NCBI GenBank assembly: GCA_028821775.1
Contig: JAPKFB010000037.1
Coordinates: 1-47,063, forward strand
DNA: 47,063 nt
Direction of reading: 5' to 3'
Source of the DNA: Roseibacillus sp.
GTDB lineage: Bacteria > Verrucomicrobiota > Verrucomicrobiia > Verrucomicrobiales > Akkermansiaceae
Both the position numbers and the translations under genes were made by a program. A model generated the notes under the pieces. The model was given only the letters and a program-made list of their open reading frames with translations, had not been told where the DNA came from and did not search any database. Below, piece after piece: positions 24,912-33,649 of this stretch; position 1 is the stretch's first letter; each line of letters opens with the position of its first letter.

Positions 24912-25793
24912 TTACATTGCTTCGATCGAAGTCCCCGAATTTCGCACTAATTCCCGATATGCCTCGATAAATCGAGCCGTCGTCGGTCCTGGGACCCCCT
25001 CTCCGATCGGTCGGTGGTCCAATTCCACGGCCGGAATCACTTCTGCGGCCGTCCCAGTCAGAAAACACTCGTCTGCCGTGTAAATGTCGAAGCGGGTCAT
25101 CGTTTTCTCCACAATTGGGACCTCCATTTGCGCCGCGAGCTCGAAAATGACCCCGCGGGTGATCCCATCCAAGCCTCCATCAGAGACCGGAGGAGTATAA
25201 ATAACCCCATTTTTGACCGTGAAAACGTTATCCCCAGTGCATTCCGCCACATAGCCCTGCTCATTGAGCATGAGCCCCTCCCGGCCTCCCGCACGCACGG
25301 CCTCCACCTTGGCCATGACATTATTCAGATAGTTTAATGATTTGACCTGCGGGCTCAGCGATCCGTGGGTGGGGCGCCGAGTGGAACAAGTAATCACCTT
25401 GAGACCGACCTCATAGTCGGAATCGGGATAGAGCTGAATACTCGCTGCGATGATGATCAGCGTCGGAGTGGGGCAACTGTCCGGACTCAGCCCCAGCGTC
25501 CCCACCCCCCGGGTGACCAGCAGACGGACGTAGCCGTCGCGCAATCCGTTCGCTTGGATCGTTTCGCAGGTGTTCTTGCAAAGCTCTTCCTGAGTCCAAG
25601 GCAGCTTCAGCATGATGGCCTTCGAAGAATCGAAGAGCCGCTGAATGTGCGCCTGCAAACGAAACACCCGCCCCTCGTAAAACCGGATCCCCTCAAACAC
25701 GCCATCTCCATACAGGAGCCCGTGATCGAACACGGATACTCTCGCCTCACTCTCGTCCACGAGTTTTCCGTCAAACCAAATCTTGAGCGCCAT
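24912..25793 (-). CDS. ilvE: Branched-chain amino acid aminotransferase (class IV PLP)
   Basis: A 293-residue fold-type IV aminotransferase. It makes or degrades Leu, Ile and Val by transamination with 2-oxoglutarate/glutamate. ATG 25793 gives MALKIWFDGKLVDESEARVS, with VFDHGLLYGDGVFEGIR (substrate-binding region), the PLP lysine in PQVKSLNYLNNVMAK, EGLMLNEQGYVAECTGDNVF, and EVIPAVELDHRPIGEG near the end. D-amino acid aminotransferases and aminodeoxychorismate lyases share this fold, but YGDGVFEGIR favours IlvE. It lies 52 bases upstream of mcsA on the same strand; a shared transcript is possible. Confidence 0.9.
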   Translation of the reverse strand: MALKIWFDGKLVDESEARVSVFDHGLLYGDGVFEGIRFYEGRVFRLQAHIQRLFDSSKAIMLKLPWTQEELCKNTCETIQANGLRDGYVRLLVTRGVGTLGLSPDSCPTPTLIIIAASIQLYPDSDYEVGLKVITCSTRRPTHGSLSPQVKSLNYLNNVMAKVEAVRAGGREGLMLNEQGYVAECTGDNVFTVKNGVIYTPPVSDGGLDGITRGVIFELAAQMEVPIVEKTMTRFDIYTADECFLTGTAAEVIPAVELDHRPIGEGVPGPTTARFIEAYRELVRNSGTSIEAM

Positions 25794-25865
25794 GATTTTT
25801 TTAGGGGAAAGAACTTTGGATTCTCTGCGCCGGAATGCAATCAATATGGAACACTTCTCCTGTGC

Positions 25866-26534
25866 TCACAAGATCACCCCATCCTTGATCATCAGAATCC
25901 GGTCGCCGCACTTGGCGAGCTCGAGATCGTGGGTCACGACCACCAGGGTCGTCTTCATGTTTTCCGCAAAATCAAGGAGAAATCCCATCACTTCCTCCCC
26001 GTTCTTCGAGTCGAGGTTCCCAGTGGGTTCGTCCGCAAACACGATCGCGGGATCATTCACGAGGGAACGTGCAATGGCCACCCGTTGCTGCTCGCCCCCG
26101 CTCAATTCCGCAGGCAAGTGGTTGCCACGATCTCCCAAGCCGACTGCTTCGAGCAATTCCGCGCCACGATCCTCCACCTCTCGGGATCCAATCATCCCCG
26201 GAACCATCACGTTCTCCAGCGCGGTCAACTCGGGCAACAGGTAGTAACTCTGAAAGATATAGCCCATCCTGCGGTTCCGCAGACGCGACCGTTCCTTGGT
26301 TGAGAGTTTGTAGAGATCTTCGCCCTCGATCGAGACGCGACCCATTTGTGGGCGCTCCAAGCCCGCCAGAGTATACATCAGGGTCGTCTTCCCTGCTCCG
26401 CTGGCCCCACAGAGAAAAACACGCTCCCCTTGATCGATCACAAGATCGATCCCACGAAGAACCTCGATACTTTTCTTACCTAACTCATAGGTTCGATGAA
26501 CGTCTTCCGCTACGATCAGGGACTGATTAGACAC
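25866..26534 (-). CDS. LolD/MacB-type ABC transporter ATPase
   Basis: A 222-residue ABC ATPase with a GTG start. Motifs: Walker A GASGAGKTTL, Q-loop YIFQSYYLL, signature LSGGEQQRVAIARSL, Walker B PAIVFADEPTGNLD, and switch THD. The EPTGNLDS context and size match the LolD/MacB/FtsE group that serves mechanotransmission-type transporters rather than solute importers. No permease gene (LolC/E or MacB type) is adjacent on either side, so the partner must be elsewhere. Lipoprotein release is the leading possibility but cannot be assigned by sequence alone. Confidence 0.9.
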   Translation of the reverse strand: MSNQSLIVAEDVHRTYELGKKSIEVLRGIDLVIDQGERVFLCGASGAGKTTLMYTLAGLERPQMGRVSIEGEDLYKLSTKERSRLRNRRMGYIFQSYYLLPELTALENVMVPGMIGSREVEDRGAELLEAVGLGDRGNHLPAELSGGEQQRVAIARSLVNDPAIVFADEPTGNLDSKNGEEVMGFLLDFAENMKTTLVVVTHDLELAKCGDRILMIKDGVIL

Positions 26535-26831
26535 AGCGGCTGACTAGGCTGGGTCGATCCGCTTTTCCAGCTCAATTCCTCCCCATCTCCCCTCCGGCGG
26601 GAGAACGACCCAAAAAATGATGGACCTCAGGCTGGAGGGAGGTGGGATCCAGCCTCGCCCGGAGAAGATTTTTCCGCGCGCTCCCTTGAGAATCGCTTCC
26701 CCCACGAAGCCCCTCACCGGGGAGGACGCAACCCTCCCTTTGGAGCGCAGAGGACTTCCTCTTTCCCTACCGGCCGGACCTGCTCTTCGGTTTACTTTGG
26801 AAATCTTAAGAAATTATGCGACTCTCCACTC
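26535..26831. other. Divergent intergenic region (lolD-like / ftsB-like), no gene seen
   Basis: About 297 bases with no supported ORF. The right end (about 26790-26820) turns AT-rich and probably holds the plus-strand promoter. I see no convincing promoter hexamer pair, riboswitch or strong hairpin. Confidence 0.5.
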
Positions 26832-27182
26832 ATGGCAGCTCGTTCATCCTCCGCCAAGATTCGCAAGCGCCCGGTCGGCAAACACCTGCGGGCTCGAACG
26901 ACCGGAATCCGAATCGTCAACCGGGTGGCCTTTACCTGCCTCATCGCCATCGCCTGCGTCGCGGTGGCGGTTCTCTCAGTCCCCCAAGCCCGCAAGTTGC
27001 GCGCCATGAAGGAGGAACTGGCCCGCACCATCGCGCAGGAATCCCACGTGAGGGCCTACAAGGATCAGAAGAGCCGCGAACTTGCCGCCCTTCGCAGCGA
27101 CCCCAGCTATCTCGAGTTGATTGCCCGCGACCGTCTCGATCTCTATCGAACCGGGGAGCACATCTACCGCATCATGCACTAA
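26832..27182 (+). CDS. FtsB/DivIC-like septum formation protein
   Basis: A 116-residue bitopic protein. A basic cytoplasmic N-terminus (about 28 residues) precedes one helix (about 31-52, VAFTCLIAIACVAVAVLSV), then a coiled coil (QARKLRAMKEELARTIAQE) and a conserved-looking end (YLELIARDRLDLYRTGEHIYRI). This plan matches the septum formation initiator/DivIC family that joins FtsL and FtsQ in the divisome. The final segment resembles the FtsB pattern of IARERLGMVKPGE-type sequences. It converges on enolase with a 44-base gap; ftsB next to eno is a common bacterial neighbourhood. Confidence 0.85.
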   Translation: MAARSSSAKIRKRPVGKHLRARTTGIRIVNRVAFTCLIAIACVAVAVLSVPQARKLRAMKEELARTIAQESHVRAYKDQKSRELAALRSDPSYLELIARDRLDLYRTGEHIYRIMH

Positions 27183-27226
27183 ACCCACGATCGAGTTCAG
27201 CGCTTTCTTTGGAGCCCTGGCAACTG

Positions 27227-28552
<1,326 letters not shown>

Positions 28553-30394
28553 TCACTTCCACGAAGTGATCTCCACAATCTCAAAACTACTCTCTTCTTC
28601 AGTCTCGAGATCTCGAACATTGACCTTGTCGCCGATCTTCTGGCCAATGAGCGACTGCCCAATCTCGGACATGTAGGAGACGATGCGCTGGTCGGGATCA
28701 CTGTCCCAGGCCCCAAGCACGGTGTAAATTTCCGTGGCCTCTCCGGCCTGCAGCTTGACGGTCGTCCCAATATTCACGGAGGAAGTCTCCGCCCCGATGA
28801 GATCGGATCCCTGCGCGAGGTTGAGGTCCTTCTCCAAATCCACCTTGCGGCGATTGAGCACGGCCTGCATTTCCTTGGCCGCCTTGTATTCAAAGTTCTC
28901 CCGCAAATCCCCGTGGGCGCGGGCTTCCGCAATCTCCTTGATGTTGCCCGGAATGCGCTTGTTGACGAGGTCCTCATACTCCGTCTTGCGGCGCTCAAGA
29001 CTCTCCCAAGACACGATCAGATTTTCGGTCTTCTTGGTCGCATCGCCAGTCAACAACTCCTGCGTTTCGGGATGCTCCTTGATGACTCGGGCCATCAGCG
29101 ACTTCCGGTCCAACTCCGCGAAGGCAGGACTCTGAAGCAGCTTGCGTGAAAAATTCCGGACCTCATTGAAGTCGACCCCATCGAGGAGGTCGGCGATGAG
29201 TTCGCGATCTTCCATGAGAAGATTTTGCAGGCGCAGGGTCTTGCGCGGTCCTGCATCCGTGCTGTCCTGCTCGACAACGGAGAGAATCGCAGAGCCCACC
29301 TCGTGCGTGAATACATCCTTCGAAGCCTTCTTGCGCTCGCGACAAATCCAAGAAAGGGCATCCGGTCCCAAGGCGTGACGGGAGAGGGCCTTGCGAATGT
29401 GCGCAAGGAGCGTCTCCATCTCGTCGCGGTCGGCGAACATTTTCGCAATCTCCGCCACCCCGCGAGTCCCCACTCGGTCAAACACCATCAGGATGCGTTC
29501 AATCCACTCCTCGCCAAACGCGCCCGGAAACGATTCATAAATGCGTCGCTGTCTCGAAGCCGGCAGCCCGGCCATCTCCGGTGCGAGAGGAACCCTCGAT
29601 CCTGCGAGGACATCCTGCAGACGCAGCGCACTGGCGGAGAGCACGATCTCCTTCATCGCTTCAATGAGCTCATCACGACCGCCCAGAAGGTCCAGCACCG
29701 CCCCAAGCTGCAGCTTGATCCCTTTGCGGCTGACATCCTCGATATCGGCGAGCAGTTTCACCACGGTCTCACCATCGCTCTTACCCTCGGCCTCCAATTC
29801 CTTGGCATTCTTGCGGAGATCGTCCAGCACCTTGGCCTTGTCCCTCAGGGCATGAGCAACTTCGAAATCAGAAATCAGGGTTTGGACCGGGCTGAGGTTT
29901 GTCTCCCGTAGCACCAGCCTCTCATTCCGTTTCCTAGGCACCACCACCCGATGAGCTTCCCGCAACGCCTTCTTGGCGCGATCCCACCACTTCTTGTAGT
30001 CCTCTTCAGGAATGACGCTTCCGCAGAGTTCGCGATCAATCTGATCGGGCTTCATTGTCCCGCCGTGAGCCGCCAGGGTCTGGATCACCACATCTGCCGG
30101 ATCAGTCTGTGCCAAGGCCCGCAATTCCTCGATTTGCTCGATTTTTTGGGCCCGAAAATCATCTGCCTCAATCGGCTCGGTCTTGTCCAGAGCGAGCTTC
30201 AAGCCCATCACGCGCGCGGATTCCCGTTCGAAGTCGATGGTCACCTTGCCCCCAAATAAATCCCAATCGGTCACTTTCCCAGATCCCCACGACTTGTGAA
30301 GACAAAAGCGCCCGGGTGCCAGTTGAGAGATGCGTTTCCCTACCGCTTCGGGTATGCGGCCTGATTCCACCAATTTTGCCACGTCCGGATGCAT
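28553..30394 (-). CDS. greA: GreA-family transcript cleavage factor with long N-terminal extension
   Basis: A 613-residue protein started at ATG 30394 (MHPDVAKLVESGRI). Only the last ~157 residues are GreA: coiled coil with the acidic tip motif ARAHGDLRENFEYKAAKE, whose Asp and Glu coordinate the RNA polymerase active-site metal, then the FKBP-like domain ending FEIVEITSW. The first ~455 residues are extra. They include a small beta barrel-like start (HKSWGSGKVTDWDLFGGKVTIDFE is the pattern split over 30-55) and a long helical-repeat-like region. Typical GreA is about 158 residues. From memory, chlamydial GreA is also around 700 residues, so this is likely a PVC-type form. Confidence 0.88.
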   Translation of the reverse strand: MHPDVAKLVESGRIPEAVGKRISQLAPGRFCLHKSWGSGKVTDWDLFGGKVTIDFERESARVMGLKLALDKTEPIEADDFRAQKIEQIEELRALAQTDPADVVIQTLAAHGGTMKPDQIDRELCGSVIPEEDYKKWWDRAKKALREAHRVVVPRKRNERLVLRETNLSPVQTLISDFEVAHALRDKAKVLDDLRKNAKELEAEGKSDGETVVKLLADIEDVSRKGIKLQLGAVLDLLGGRDELIEAMKEIVLSASALRLQDVLAGSRVPLAPEMAGLPASRQRRIYESFPGAFGEEWIERILMVFDRVGTRGVAEIAKMFADRDEMETLLAHIRKALSRHALGPDALSWICRERKKASKDVFTHEVGSAILSVVEQDSTDAGPRKTLRLQNLLMEDRELIADLLDGVDFNEVRNFSRKLLQSPAFAELDRKSLMARVIKEHPETQELLTGDATKKTENLIVSWESLERRKTEYEDLVNKRIPGNIKEIAEARAHGDLRENFEYKAAKEMQAVLNRRKVDLEKDLNLAQGSDLIGAETSSVNIGTTVKLQAGEATEIYTVLGAWDSDPDQRIVSYMSEIGQSLIGQKIGDKVNVRDLETEEESSFEIVEITSWK

Positions 30395-30438
30395 GGCGCG
30401 GAATGTGGTGAGACCTCTGGAAAAAGGCAACGGTTTTA

Positions 30439-31257
30439 TCAGGGATTCGGCACCTTATTCTTACTTGGAGGCAACACCTGCCGCACGCGCGGTGGCCGCA
30501 CACCAGTCCGAGCACGCTTTTCGGAGTCCTCGACAGCCCGAATCAGGACCCGCAACATCTGGCTGAGTTTGACATTTGTCCCCCCGGGAAAGTGCAAATC
30601 GTGCACTCCCTGCACCTCCCCTTCCAGAATCACCACCCCCGCGGCATCAATTTGATCCCAGTGAAATCCACTGTCTTCCCGCACCAGACGAACTTGAGTC
30701 CCGCCGCCCCCCTTGATGGATGCCTCATGGCGGAGGCTTTCGGCAACCTGCTCGGGCATCCCAGGAATGAGAGGCCCGGCCATGACCAGCACATCCGTGG
30801 CTTCCCGGCCCCTTTGATGGGTGGGCCGTTTCCCGAGAGTGGCCTTCAATTCACGATTTTTACCCTCACGCTGAATCGTCAAGCTCACGGAATCACCTGC
30901 TCCACTCAGGTGCAGGATGACCAAAAACTGCGCCTCATTCACCACCAACTGGTCGTTGATCTTCCAGAGCACATCGAATTTCTGCATCCCTGCGAGGTCC
31001 GCGGGCCCATTGACAACCACATCCTGAACGACGAAGCCAACCCCTTCGGGCACTTCGTGCAGGGCGTCATGAACCGCCTTGCTTGGCTTGTGCACGGAAA
31101 TGCCCAGCCACGGTTCACCGCGTTCAGGAAGCGCGACCAGAGCCCGCCTCGGCCTGAGAATGAGAACTTCCCCCGGCCCCAGGCTCGGTGGCTGGGCAGA
31201 CGCGATTCCCGCGCCAAGCACGGCTCCCAACACTGCTCTGATCATCAATCGTGCCAT
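30439..31257 (-). CDS. Secreted PDZ-domain protein
   Basis: A 272-residue protein with signal peptide MARLMIRAVLGAVLGAGIASA. Residues about 48-143 form a PDZ domain: PWLGISVH, PEGVGFVVQDVVVNGPADLAG and DVLWKINDQLVV, ending in SLTIQREGKNRELKATLG. The rest is polar and unassigned, with a basic tail. No protease domain is present. It begins one base after the anti-sigma-like gene and ends 44 bases before the long greA gene on the same strand, so it belongs to the sigma operon. A role in sensing envelope state is inferred. Confidence 0.8.
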   Translation of the reverse strand: MARLMIRAVLGAVLGAGIASAQPPSLGPGEVLILRPRRALVALPERGEPWLGISVHKPSKAVHDALHEVPEGVGFVVQDVVVNGPADLAGMQKFDVLWKINDQLVVNEAQFLVILHLSGAGDSVSLTIQREGKNRELKATLGKRPTHQRGREATDVLVMAGPLIPGMPEQVAESLRHEASIKGGGGTQVRLVREDSGFHWDQIDAAGVVILEGEVQGVHDLHFPGGTNVKLSQMLRVLIRAVEDSEKRARTGVRPPRVRQVLPPSKNKVPNP

Positions 31258-31258
31258 C

Positions 31259-31744
31259 TCAAAAGCTTGTCACTGCGGTGCGCACTTCCTCTTCATGCTC
31301 CGTGACCAGCTCCACGCGAAGGCCAGTCACCGGATCCAGAATGAGCTCAACCTCCCGCACCTTGTAATTCCAGGAGTGCATCGGTTCGTTAAAGCGCGTG
31401 ACCACGATGCGATGGTCCTTCGGATCTCCAAATTCCCGGCGATACTCCAAGCGTTCCATTTCTGACTCCACATCTGCCACCGGCACTTCGGCAGGGGCCT
31501 CCCTCCCCGTCGCATTGTCTCTTCCAGGGCCAGGGATTCCGCTGACGACTAGAACGGTAGCCACCACAGCGATCGCAGCCGCAATCCCTGACAGTCGCTG
31601 CCATGGCCAAGGGCTCCGCGCCGCTTCAACCTCTGCCGCCAGTTCATCGATTGTCCCTTCAAGACGATCGCGCCCCTGATCGCTCAGACCATAGGGAACC
31701 AAGCGCTCCAATTTCTTTTCCAATTCGTGTAAGGGATCATCCAT
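31259..31744 (-). CDS. Putative single-pass anti-sigma factor
   Basis: A 161-residue protein. N-terminal 47 residues are helical and charged (ELEKKLERLVPYGLSDQGRDRLE), followed by a membrane helix (about 50-69, LSGIAAAIAVVATVLVVSG) and a polar outer domain of about 90 residues. It overlaps the ECF sigma gene by eight bases, the classic arrangement for an anti-sigma factor. No zinc-binding anti-sigma motif is seen, and I recognise no named family. The function is inferred from overlap and topology. Confidence 0.7.
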   Translation of the reverse strand: MDDPLHELEKKLERLVPYGLSDQGRDRLEGTIDELAAEVEAARSPWPWQRLSGIAAAIAVVATVLVVSGIPGPGRDNATGREAPAEVPVADVESEMERLEYRREFGDPKDHRIVVTRFNEPMHSWNYKVREVELILDPVTGLRVELVTEHEEEVRTAVTSF

Positions 31745-32294
31745 TCCGTGCTTCTTTCAGGTAGAACAGTTTCTTCTGGAGTTGTTCCAAGGCGTATCGA
31801 TAGCGCGAAGCCGCCGTATTTTGAGAGATTTTGAGCACTTCCGCGATTTGCGCGAAGGTCAACCCTCCCCAGATTTTCATCCCGATCACTTCCCGCAGCT
31901 TTTCGCTCAGGGATTCCACCGAGTCCCTCAGCAACTCTGCCTCTTCACCTTCTTCCGCTCCATGGTCCAACCAGTGATCGTCGTAAGCATGAAACTCCAC
32001 AATTTTCCGATGCTTGCGATCGCGCCTCCCGGTCTTCCGACCGTGATCCATCGCGCAGAGACGCAGCACTGAATAGGCCAGGGGAAGATCCGGTGGACGA
32101 TACTTTCGCTCGGCCTGGTAGCCCCAGAGGCGAATCAGGGCGTCCTGCAGCAAATCCTCCGCATCTTGCAGGCTGGAAGTGCGCTGCCGAGCGTAGAGCA
32201 ATAACTTGCCTCCATCGGTGGAAAGCCAGTCTTTCCACGTCCTTGCCAACTGATTTGCTCGGTGCACCATCGCTACATAGAGACAATGCCACAT
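31737..32294 (-). CDS. ECF-type RNA polymerase sigma factor
   Basis: A 185-residue sigma-70 family protein. Region 2 carries DAEDLLQDALIRLWGYQAE, and region 4 has LREVIGMKIWGGLTFAQIAEVLKISQNTAASRYRYALEQL. The SQNTAASRYRYAL helix is characteristic of a sigma subgroup common in Planctomycetes and Verrucomicrobia. The ATG at 32294 is preferred because GAGGTG lies seven bases upstream; ATG at 32270 has no such site. A perfect TATAAT hexamer on this strand (32345-32340) lies about 46 bases upstream. The downstream gene is an anti-sigma-like protein, then a PDZ protein. Confidence 0.92.
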   Translation of the reverse strand: MWHCLYVAMVHRANQLARTWKDWLSTDGGKLLLYARQRTSSLQDAEDLLQDALIRLWGYQAERKYRPPDLPLAYSVLRLCAMDHGRKTGRRDRKHRKIVEFHAYDDHWLDHGAEEGEEAELLRDSVESLSEKLREVIGMKIWGGLTFAQIAEVLKISQNTAASRYRYALEQLQKKLFYLKEARNG

Positions 32295-32324
32295 CCGCCC
32301 ACCTCAGTCTGTAAAATCTGGACG

Positions 32325-32853
32325 CTATATAACTAACTCATTATAGGTATCTTGCGGTCCTGAGATCTTCGTTTTTCTGCCAAAAAACACCCCTTTCTGG
32401 CCAAATTGTTTGTCCGCCTTTGTCAGATCCCCCCTTCCCCGGCCCAAAGCGGCCATCGGCATCGCTTGCTCAACCATGTAGCCCTCCTTCGGATACTCCC
32501 AAATTCTCTGCAAGTCACCCACCATGATGTGCACCACATCCTGTTCCTGGTCCACGCGATCCATGAAAAACACCTCTTCTCCCGGAAATGGCCGCTCCCC
32601 TGTATCCTTGGCTCACCTCCGCACCCCAGAGCACCTCGGGACCACTCTCCGGAAAGGAGATCGTAATCTTCGCTTTGGGGAGACCATTGTCCCCATCGGG
32701 TCCTTTGAAATGCGGCCCGTCTTCAGCCGAGAGCCCGGGCGGGGAGGATCAAGACCAAGCTCGCAAGTCCTTCATCATCTCGGTGGAACCATCCCTTAGC
32801 TCCCTCCGTTGCAGCGAATCCGCCCTTCCCCCTCCCCTGCGAGCATCCTCCAT
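32325..32853 (-). pseudogene. Probable decayed gene with in-frame stop and frameshift
   Basis: The minus strand shows coding-like sequence in pieces. From ATG 32853 a frame reads MEDARRGGGRADSL to a TGA at 32751-32749. The same frame continues beyond it as SSPPGLSAEDGPHFKGPDG and FPESGPEVLWGAEVSQ. Around 32600-32625 the sense appears to move to another frame, GERPFPGEEVFFMDRVDQEQ, which continues (VVHIMVGDLQRIWEYPKEGY) to a stop at 32325. One nonsense change and one frameshift would join them into a protein of about 175 residues. No family is recognised. It lies between a sigma operon and a divergent membrane protein gene. A genuine short ORF (32573-32325) is the alternative. Confidence 0.45.
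32340..32345 (-). promoter_or_regulatory. Candidate -10 box (TATAAT) for the second ECF sigma operon
   Basis: A consensus TATAAT on the minus strand stands in a locally AT-rich patch in otherwise GC-rich DNA, 46 bases before the sigma start. No good -35 hexamer is found 16-18 bases upstream, so the promoter is provisional. Confidence 0.35.
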
Positions 32854-32911
32854 CTCCTGAATCGGTGCTCACCTTCCGCATATCGATTTTGACCAATGGG
32901 CAACTTCCTCC

Positions 32912-33649
32912 ATGCTGCGCCCCTCTCAACTCGTCATGCTCGCAGCCGATTTTCATGCCTGGAACCTTGAGCACATCTTTACCCTCCTTCTCTGCCTGGC
33001 AGGGGCGACCGGCCTCGTCGTCCTCGGAGGTCGCCTCTCACGCGAGCAAGATCGTCGGCGCCTCCGTCACTTTGTCGGGTGGGGCTGCCTCGTGGCCTGG
33101 ACCCTCAATACAATCTACTGGGCTATGCCAGTGCGCTTCGCTCTTGATGCCAGTCTTCCCATCCACTTTTGCAATGTCGCCAACATCTTTGGCGCCCTCG
33201 CCATCCTCCGCGACCTTCGCTTGTTTCAGGGAGTGATCTACTTCTGGGGCTGCCTCTACATGTGGGCCTTCCTGACCCCCACCGTTGGGATGGGACCCGC
33301 CCAACTTGGCTACTGGGTCTTCTGGATCTACCACCTCTTCATTCTCTTCGCCTTCGTCCACCTTCTCTTCCTCGATCGCTTCCGGCCCAGCTGGCGCGAT
33401 TTGCTCCACAGCTCGGTATTCACCCTCCTCTACGTGGCCCTCCTCATCGTGATCGACGCTCTCACAGGATGGAATTACGGCTTCCTCGGCAAAAGCAATC
33501 CCGGCAGCCCCACTCCGGTCGATCTTCTGGGCCCCTATCCACTCCGCATCGTCTGGATGATCCTTTGCGGCGCCCTTCTCTTCCTGCTCTTCTGGCTTCC
33601 CTTCTGCAAACTCCCTGCCGATCACTCCACCACCCGCACACGGAAGTAG
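32912..33649 (+). CDS. TIGR02206-family integral membrane protein
   Basis: A 245-residue protein with about seven hydrophobic helices. It resembles the YwaF/TIGR02206 family: LEHIFTLLLCLAG near the start, LPIHFCNVANIFGALAI in the third helix, a GVIYFWGCLYMWAFLTP segment, and FLGKSNPGSPTPVDLLGPYP near the end. The biochemical role of the family is unknown; the conserved His and Cys in LPIHFCN suggest a membrane catalytic or metal site, by inference. ATG 32936 is an alternative start. Its last 28 bases overlap the convergent FG-GAP gene. Confidence 0.88.
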   Translation: MLRPSQLVMLAADFHAWNLEHIFTLLLCLAGATGLVVLGGRLSREQDRRRLRHFVGWGCLVAWTLNTIYWAMPVRFALDASLPIHFCNVANIFGALAILRDLRLFQGVIYFWGCLYMWAFLTPTVGMGPAQLGYWVFWIYHLFILFAFVHLLFLDRFRPSWRDLLHSSVFTLLYVALLIVIDALTGWNYGFLGKSNPGSPTPVDLLGPYPLRIVWMILCGALLFLLFWLPFCKLPADHSTTRTRK

